From Tessaracoccus sp. MC1679 (lineage in GTDB: Bacteria; Actinomycetota; Actinomycetes; Propionibacteriales; Propionibacteriaceae): a stretch of 64,000 bases of DNA. The notes beneath the pieces are model-generated. The model was not told the origin of the DNA. It was given only the letters and a program-made list of their open reading frames with translations, and searched no databases. The position numbers were made by a program, and so were the translations under genes. Positions 59,941 through 64,000 of this stretch are shown piece after piece (the stretch's first letter is position 1; each line of letters starts with the position of its first letter). The stretch spans positions 310,001-374,000 of the forward strand of contig NZ_JACJGB010000003.1 in NCBI RefSeq assembly GCF_014164775.1. Direction: 5' to 3'.

Positions 59941-60038
59941 GACTTTGTTCACTCAGACGAACAGGAAAATGAACTAAACAAAGTCTAGCCCTCCAGTCAC
60001 CTTGTTCATCGGTTGGCGCCCCGAATAGAACTGAACAA
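59941..60038 (-). promoter_or_regulatory. Fic promoter region with TTGTTCA repeats
   Basis: Inverted repeat GACTTTGTT/AACAAAGTC (59941-59949, 59977-59985) and TTGTTCA at 59945-59951 and 60002-60008 with TGAACAA at 60032-60038. Such spaced palindromes suggest autoregulation by Fic's C-terminal domain or another regulator. Confidence 0.5.
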
Positions 60039-60164
60039 ACTTCGAGTGAGACGAGGCGATCCACGTGCCTGTCTGGGGGTCATGGACGGGTTCAACGCGT
60101 CTCTGCAGGCGCATTCTGTCGTCGCATGACACCGGTCGTCCGAGAGAGTCCGTGGCGTGCTGCG

Positions 60165-60422
60165 CTACCCGTAGTGGTAGCGGCAGGTGGCGATCCGCAC
60201 CTCGTCGCCGGTGATCTTGTAGACGAGGCGGTGCTCGTCGGTGATTCGTCTGGACCAGTAGCCGGCGAAATCGTGCTTGAGCGCCTCCGGTTTACCGATG
60301 CCTTCGTTGCCGTTGCGTTGGATGTCAGCATGGAGCGCATTGATCCGCTTGAGGACCTTCCTGTCCTGCGCCTGCCACCAGAGGTAGTCGTCCCAGGCGT
60401 TCTCATCCCAGACGAGCAGCAC
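60165..60422 (-). CDS. YoeB/Txe-family mRNA interferase toxin
   Basis: 85 residues from GTG 60422. YoeB pattern: VWDENAWDDYLWWQAQDRKV, GKPEALKHDFAGYWSRRI and C-terminal RLVYKITGDEVRIATCRYHY with the catalytic Glu/Arg/His set. Ribosome-dependent mRNA cleavage. Starts one base after the yefM stop. Confidence 0.92.
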   Translation of the reverse strand: MLLVWDENAWDDYLWWQAQDRKVLKRINALHADIQRNGNEGIGKPEALKHDFAGYWSRRITDEHRLVYKITGDEVRIATCRYHYG

Positions 60423-60423
60423 G

Positions 60424-60681
60424 TCAGTCGGTGTCGATCAGATCGTGGGCCTGACCGCGCCCAGCCTCAAGTCGCTCCATGGCGTCCAGCAGCCGGCGGG
60501 CGTTCGCGGGGGAACGCATGAGGTAGGCGGTCTCGCGCAACGACTCGTAGTCATCGAGCGACACGATCACCACGGGGTCGTGCCCGGCGCGGGTGATGAC
60601 CACCTCTTCGCGGTCGTTGACGACCGAGTCGAGTACCTCTGCGTATCGTGCTCGGGATTCCGTGTAGCTCATTGTCTTCAT
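60424..60681 (-). CDS. YefM/Phd-family antitoxin
   Basis: 85 residues. MSYTESRARYAEVLDSVV and EVVITRAGHDPVVIVSLDDY are typical Phd/YefM. Neutralises YoeB and represses the operon. ATG 60681 with AGGAGG upstream on the minus strand. Confidence 0.93.
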   Translation of the reverse strand: MKTMSYTESRARYAEVLDSVVNDREEVVITRAGHDPVVIVSLDDYESLRETAYLMRSPANARRLLDAMERLEAGRGQAHDLIDTD

Positions 60682-60691
60682 GGCAGCCTCC

Positions 60692-60709
60692 TGTACAGAA
60701 AAGTGTACG
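60692..60709 (-). promoter_or_regulatory. yefM operator (TGTACA-type)
   Basis: TGTACA (60692-60697) and its imperfect partner TGTACG (60704-60709) 11 nt upstream of the yefM ATG. YefM proteins recognise TGTACA cores, so this is the probable autoregulatory site. Confidence 0.6.
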
Positions 60710-60741
60710 TCCCTCCCGGAGGTCAGGCAACCAGTGCCAGG

Positions 60742-61665
60742 TCAGTGGCTCGTCGACGAGTGGCGAAGGTCGTACGTGGACAGCGGCTCGGGTCCCGCCA
60801 CCACCCGGCGGGTCACCTGCAGGATCGCGTCCTCGTTGGGGTCTACACGCCACCTGACCAGAGAGATGGCGCTGTTCTCGATCTCCAGGGCGGTGATGTG
60901 CGACGGATAGATGCAGCTGCCGGAGTTGAAGTAGGGCATCTGGTTGCCCCGCGGGAACTTCTCGCGGTGGGTGTGGCCGCAGATGAGTGCCATCCGGTTC
61001 TGGCGGATCCACTTCACGTAGTTGCGTTCCACCTTGTGCCGCTTGTAGGAGTTGGCCACGGGGCTGGTGGGGCTGTGGAACCCGAACGCATGCGCATACC
61101 TCCAGAACGCGCGCATCATGAACCGGCTGAACCGCCAGGCCTGGTCGTTGGGGAAGTCGCCTTGGTGCCCGTGCACCAGCAGGACGTCCTGCCCGGTCTC
61201 CCGGTGCCGGAACACCACCGACTCCACCGCCTCCAGGCCGTGGAAGAACGGCTCGATCTCGCCGGACACCGCGTCCTTCGCGGTCCACAGGTGTTGTCGT
61301 ACGAACCTGGGGTCCCTCAGGTCGAGGTCATGGTTGCCCCACATCCGGATCAGCCTGCCCGCCTGGTGGAACTGCAGCAGCTGCTCCCACACGGCGCGGT
61401 TGGCCCTGATGATGTGCTTGAAATCGTGCTCCCAGAGCTCGTCGCCGTCGCCCGCCTCCACGTAAGTGAAGCCGTTCTTCCAGTAGTAGTCCATCGCGGC
61501 CGTGAACGAGTTCTTGTTCTTGAGGAACTCGTCGGACTTGGATCCGTCCCCCCGATGGCAGTCGCTCATGATGACGTAGCGGGAGGTGTCGTTGATGAGC
61601 TCGACGCGGGCGTCCCTGTAGGCCTCCGTCAGACGTGTCATCGTCTTCACAGTCATCACCGCCAT
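60742..61665 (-). CDS. Calcineurin-like metallophosphoesterase
   Basis: 307 residues. Metal ligands in VIMSDCHRGD, EAGDGDELWE, MWGNHDLDL, VLLVHGHQGD and ICGHTHREKF, the complete phosphoesterase set (with GDE in place of GDN-like). ATG 61665. A stray copy of its C-terminal 45 residues lies at 63586-63718. Confidence 0.9.
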   Translation of the reverse strand: MAVMTVKTMTRLTEAYRDARVELINDTSRYVIMSDCHRGDGSKSDEFLKNKNSFTAAMDYYWKNGFTYVEAGDGDELWEHDFKHIIRANRAVWEQLLQFHQAGRLIRMWGNHDLDLRDPRFVRQHLWTAKDAVSGEIEPFFHGLEAVESVVFRHRETGQDVLLVHGHQGDFPNDQAWRFSRFMMRAFWRYAHAFGFHSPTSPVANSYKRHKVERNYVKWIRQNRMALICGHTHREKFPRGNQMPYFNSGSCIYPSHITALEIENSAISLVRWRVDPNEDAILQVTRRVVAGPEPLSTYDLRHSSTSH

Positions 61666-61730
61666 GCTCGGTCGTGTCGTTTCCGATCATAGGTCGGTGG
61701 CGCCGGAGGTGTCCGCCAATCGCCCAGGTG

Positions 61731-62615
61731 CTACCTGCTCGGCGCATTGAGTTCGCGTAAGAGCCAGCCGACTTCGTGGGCCAGCATCGCGGGGGGTAGC
61801 TCATGTCCGCCGTCGAAGATCTCGTGGTCCGCGATGCCTGGTGCGAAGGCGGCGACGACCTCGTAGACGCCCGAGATGGGGAACAGAGGGTCGTCGCGGC
61901 CGGCGACGAGCCGGACTCGTTGCTGGTGGAAGGCGCGTGCGACGGCGGGCGAGTCTCCGAGTGTCACGATGCCGGGCGGATACCAGGCCGGGTTGTGGAG
62001 AACACCGGCGGCCTCGAAGGATGCCACCGTGCCGACGCCGCAGTTGAGCACGCCGGCGATGATGCGCTCATCGCAGGCCATCGAGAAGAAGCTGACCTGG
62101 CCGCCGAGCGAATGCCCGATCACGCCGCACGATCCGGCGCCGGTGTGGTGGAGGATCCAGTCGATGGCCACGGAGACGTCGGTGACGTGTGTGCCTTGCA
62201 GGGTAGTGCCGTGTGCGATGAGGTTCCATGCGTGGAACCGTTCGTCATGGGCGCCGTCGCCAGAGGGGCCGCGCCGCTCCTCGAACCCGTGGAGGTCAGG
62301 GATCAGCGTCGTGACCCCGGCCTTCGCCAGTGCGAGCCCGTAGGCCATGCCCGGGTCGCCCGCCATCCCGGCAGGTTCGCTCTTGCCGAGGTGGAACTCG
62401 CCGTTGTGTTGGTGAACGGCCACGACGGGCAGGGGCGTCGAGAGATGCTCCGGTTCCAGGAGGAGACACGGGATCGTGTGCCCGTCGGAGGCGCGCAGCA
62501 CCACCCGTGATCGCGAGACTCCTTCCCACGGTTCCGGTGCCGAGACTTCGGCATCGACGATGCGAATCCGGGCAGGCTCGATACCCAGCAGACGTCTCAC
62601 GCCTGAACGATCCAT
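61731..62615 (-). CDS. Alpha/beta hydrolase (dienelactone-hydrolase-like)
   Basis: 294 residues from ATG 62615. Nucleophile Ser in VIGHSLGGQVSF, acid Asp in VAGRDDPLFP, His in FDGGHELPP. Opens with a beta-rich lid region. Substrate unknown. Confidence 0.87.
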   Translation of the reverse strand: MDRSGVRRLLGIEPARIRIVDAEVSAPEPWEGVSRSRVVLRASDGHTIPCLLLEPEHLSTPLPVVAVHQHNGEFHLGKSEPAGMAGDPGMAYGLALAKAGVTTLIPDLHGFEERRGPSGDGAHDERFHAWNLIAHGTTLQGTHVTDVSVAIDWILHHTGAGSCGVIGHSLGGQVSFFSMACDERIIAGVLNCGVGTVASFEAAGVLHNPAWYPPGIVTLGDSPAVARAFHQQRVRLVAGRDDPLFPISGVYEVVAAFAPGIADHEIFDGGHELPPAMLAHEVGWLLRELNAPSR

Positions 62616-62826
62616 GACCACTCCTCCTTGGGCCAGCAGGGGCGCGTGTCCAGTAGACCACTGCGGGTGGATCTGTCCACGGTCTATGTCGGGTCGGGTG
62701 TCCGACCCCTGGAGAGTCCTGTCACACCCTGGGTCAACGGTGGGCGCGCTTCAGGTGGCCCCCCTCCTCCTCATGGCAGGCCCTGTCGAGGAGCTTACGT
62801 TGCACCAGGTCCGGGCATGTGGACAC

Positions 62827-62855
62827 TTGACACAATACGTCGTTCTAGCGAATAT
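62827..62855 (+). promoter_or_regulatory. Leaderless promoter of the AbiE-type locus
   Basis: TTGACA (62827-62832), 17-nt spacer, GAATAT (62850-62855); start codon ATG 62863 is 7 nt on. No ribosome site. Confidence 0.65.
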
Positions 62856-62862
62856 ATGTGCC

Positions 62863-63492
62863 ATGGAGTTGACGGTCGCACAGATCGCGGAACAGCACGG
62901 ACGCTCGGACAGGTTCGTGCAGCAAGCAGTGCGCTCTGGGGATCTGGCCGCGCTGAGGACGGTGGGGCGCCTCGCGCTGGTCGACGACGTGGCAGTGATG
63001 GCATGGGTGCGCGCCTTGGCGCGGGGCCGGCGTTGGAGCTCCGACGTGCGCGAGGCCGCCATTGACCTTCTCTCGAACGGTCGCACGGAGAGGCTGTCGA
63101 GTTCCGAGAGGTCCAGGCTCCGCTCGCGACTCAGGGAAATGTCGGTTGTGGAGATCGCGCACGCAGCCGACGGACTCGGCGGAGGGTGGGCGCGCTACCG
63201 GGTGGCGCACGTTCCCGACCTCCTCAGGGTCGGTCCTTCGGCTGCGGACATGACGACGCTGGGCGTCGTCCCGGGAGAGGGTTGGATGACGTTCGTGGAA
63301 ACCGACGACTTGGACCGGCTGGAGCAGGGACACGACGTGATCCTCGATGCTGACGGGAACCTGGGCGTCGTGGAACGCCCAGTCACCACCCCGCGCCCCG
63401 CCAGGTTGCTTCTGGACAGTTATCTGTTGGGCGACGTCAGGGTGTCGGCTGCTGCGGCGAACGAGTTGGAGCAGCGGGCTCATGATCTCTGA
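62863..63492 (+). CDS. HTH protein, partner of a truncated AbiEii-like gene
   Basis: 209 residues. N-terminal HTH (MELTVAQIAEQHGRSDRFVQ, AVRSGDLAALRTVGRLALV), rest alpha/beta with a Leu/Arg-rich middle. Overlaps the next ATG by 11 nt, so it is coupled to an AbiEii-like gene. I infer an antitoxin-like role; family is not certain. Confidence 0.72.
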   Translation: MELTVAQIAEQHGRSDRFVQQAVRSGDLAALRTVGRLALVDDVAVMAWVRALARGRRWSSDVREAAIDLLSNGRTERLSSSERSRLRSRLREMSVVEIAHAADGLGGGWARYRVAHVPDLLRVGPSAADMTTLGVVPGEGWMTFVETDDLDRLEQGHDVILDADGNLGVVERPVTTPRPARLLLDSYLLGDVRVSAAAANELEQRAHDL

Positions 63493-63724
63493 CGTCTTTG
63501 AGCGCCTGGACGAGATCGCAAGCGCTCTGCCCCCGGAGCGGTGGATGCTCGTGGGTGGACTCATGGTTCACGCTCACGCGCTTTCCCGCCACCGCCCGGC
63601 GGGTCACTTGCAGGATTGCGTCCTCATTGGGGTCGACACGCCGCCGGACGAGAGTGATGGAGCCGTTCTCGATCTCCAGGGCGGTGATGTGCGACGGGTA
63701 GACGCAGCTGCCGGAGTACAATGA
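63482..63724 (+). pseudogene. Truncated AbiEii-like nucleotidyltransferase
   Basis: The first 35 residues (ISDVFERLDEIASALPPERW, then MLVGGLMVHAHAL) look like the N-terminus of a nucleotidyltransferase toxin (Gly-Gly of the Pol-beta fold). From 63586 the frame runs into an unrelated antisense fragment of the metallophosphoesterase gene and stops at 63722-63724. The catalytic Asp residues are lost, so no active toxin. Confidence 0.75.
63586..63718 (-). pseudogene. Displaced fragment of the metallophosphoesterase gene
   Basis: On the minus strand it encodes SGSCVYPSHITALEIENGSI then RRVDPNEDAILQVTRRAVAG, almost identical to the C-terminus of the intact gene at 60742. Nearly identical DNA to about 60797-60930. 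Beyond it, 63719-63752 (minus VVTVKM) vaguely matches that gene's N-terminus, so a deletion derivative of the whole gene is possible. Confidence 0.85.
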
Positions 63725-63868
63725 CCATCTTGACGGTCACCACCGACAGTGTGTCCCCGGGGCCAGAAGAGGCCTCAACGGGCGGCGCCAACGCCGTGCG
63801 CCTGACCGTCGCCGACATCCGATGGGGCATTGCGGCAGGAGCGCGCCCCGCGTGACCAGGCCGACCGA

Positions 63869-63874
63869 TAGGCT
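63869..63874 (+). promoter_or_regulatory. -10 box (TAGGCT) for the right-edge gene
   Basis: TAGGCT 10 nt before ATG 63885, the same hexamer as before pyrG and parA. Confidence 0.45.
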
Positions 63875-63884
63875 CCATCCCACG

Positions 63885-64000
63885 ATGAGTAGCACGAACA
63901 CCTTCGCACCCGGCAACGTCGTCGTGGTGCGCGACGAGGACTGGCTGATCACGTCAGTGGACGAGTCGTCCGACGGGCCCGTCCTCAACGCCCAGGGCCT
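63885..64000 (+). CDS. N-terminus of a possible helicase-type protein (cut by window end)
   Basis: 38 residues visible: FAPGNVVVVRDEDWLITSVD with flanks. A PGxxVxVRxxxWLV start is seen in large SNF2/DEAD-type helicases of defence systems such as DISARM. Too short to assign. The gene continues past the window. Confidence 0.4.
   Translation, partial: MSSTNTFAPGNVVVVRDEDWLITSVDESSDGPVLNAQG

Overview
The window is a GC-rich actinobacterial chromosome segment. It opens inside a ribosomal RNA operon (3' part of the 23S gene, then 5S). Gene order matches the actinobacterial core: HAD phosphatase–small ORF–tlyA–nadK–recN, pyrG–NUDIX–xerD–parA–scpA–scpB–rluB, pafB–pafC–tatA–tatC–helY, ilvB–ilvN–ilvC, leuC–leuD with a divergent IclR regulator. 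Many genes start with GTG, and many lack a Shine-Dalgarno site but have a TANNNT box 6-10 nt upstream of the start. Together with a citramalate synthase and pafBC without adjacent proteasome genes, this suggests a member of Propionibacteriales (Propionibacteriaceae-like). That placement is inferred from synteny, not from a search.

Layout. 1-3036: 23S, 5S, terminator. 3139-16626: an almost gapless run of translation, RNA-modification, NAD/nucleotide, DNA-repair and chromosome-segregation genes, many overlapping by 1-16 nt; it is led by a protein with a long Arg-Gly-rich repeat domain and an acidic tail. 16659-26886: FKBP lipoprotein, GluQ-RS, PafBC, Tat translocase, lipid kinase, HelY helicase (with a 165-bp MITE-like element just upstream), hisF and a HIT protein. 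27003-31094: a small membrane protein, then the ilvBNC operon behind a nine-residue leader peptide (with consecutive Leu-Val-Ile codons) and an intrinsic terminator, i.e. a transcription attenuator. 31141-38274: a sugar PTS block (mannitol EIICBA, zinc dehydrogenase, enzyme I, DeoR regulator, 1-phosphofructokinase, HPr). 38293-41062: leuB and cimA, divergent. 41102-44663: FAA-hydrolase family protein, CPBP membrane protease, a DUF559 nuclease-like gene bracketed by two related palindromes, and tRNA-Gln/tRNA-Glu. 44749-49773: PfkB kinase, IclR regulator, leuCD, and a carboxyethylornithine synthase-like gene.

From about 49.9 kb the window becomes accessory: MFS transporter, DUF427, YeiH exporter with a LysR regulator, several gene remnants, a 187-bp tandem palindromic repeat, small enzymes, a toxin-antitoxin-like pair, a Fic protein with its inhibitory motif, YefM-YoeB, a metallophosphoesterase plus a displaced fragment of it that truncates an AbiEii-like nucleotidyltransferase, and at the right edge the start of what may be a helicase-type protein. 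This end looks like the margin of a defence or mobile island.

Branched-chain amino acid synthesis is the strongest functional theme. CimA makes citramalate from pyruvate; LeuCD and LeuB carry it (and isopropylmalate) forward; IlvBNC completes Ile/Val/Leu synthesis. Control is visible as attenuation at ilvB and a probable IclR operator at leuC. The most unusual structures are the DUF559 gene with paired palindromes, the repeat elements that supply stop codons to neighbouring genes, the MITE at helY, and the broken AbiE-type locus.
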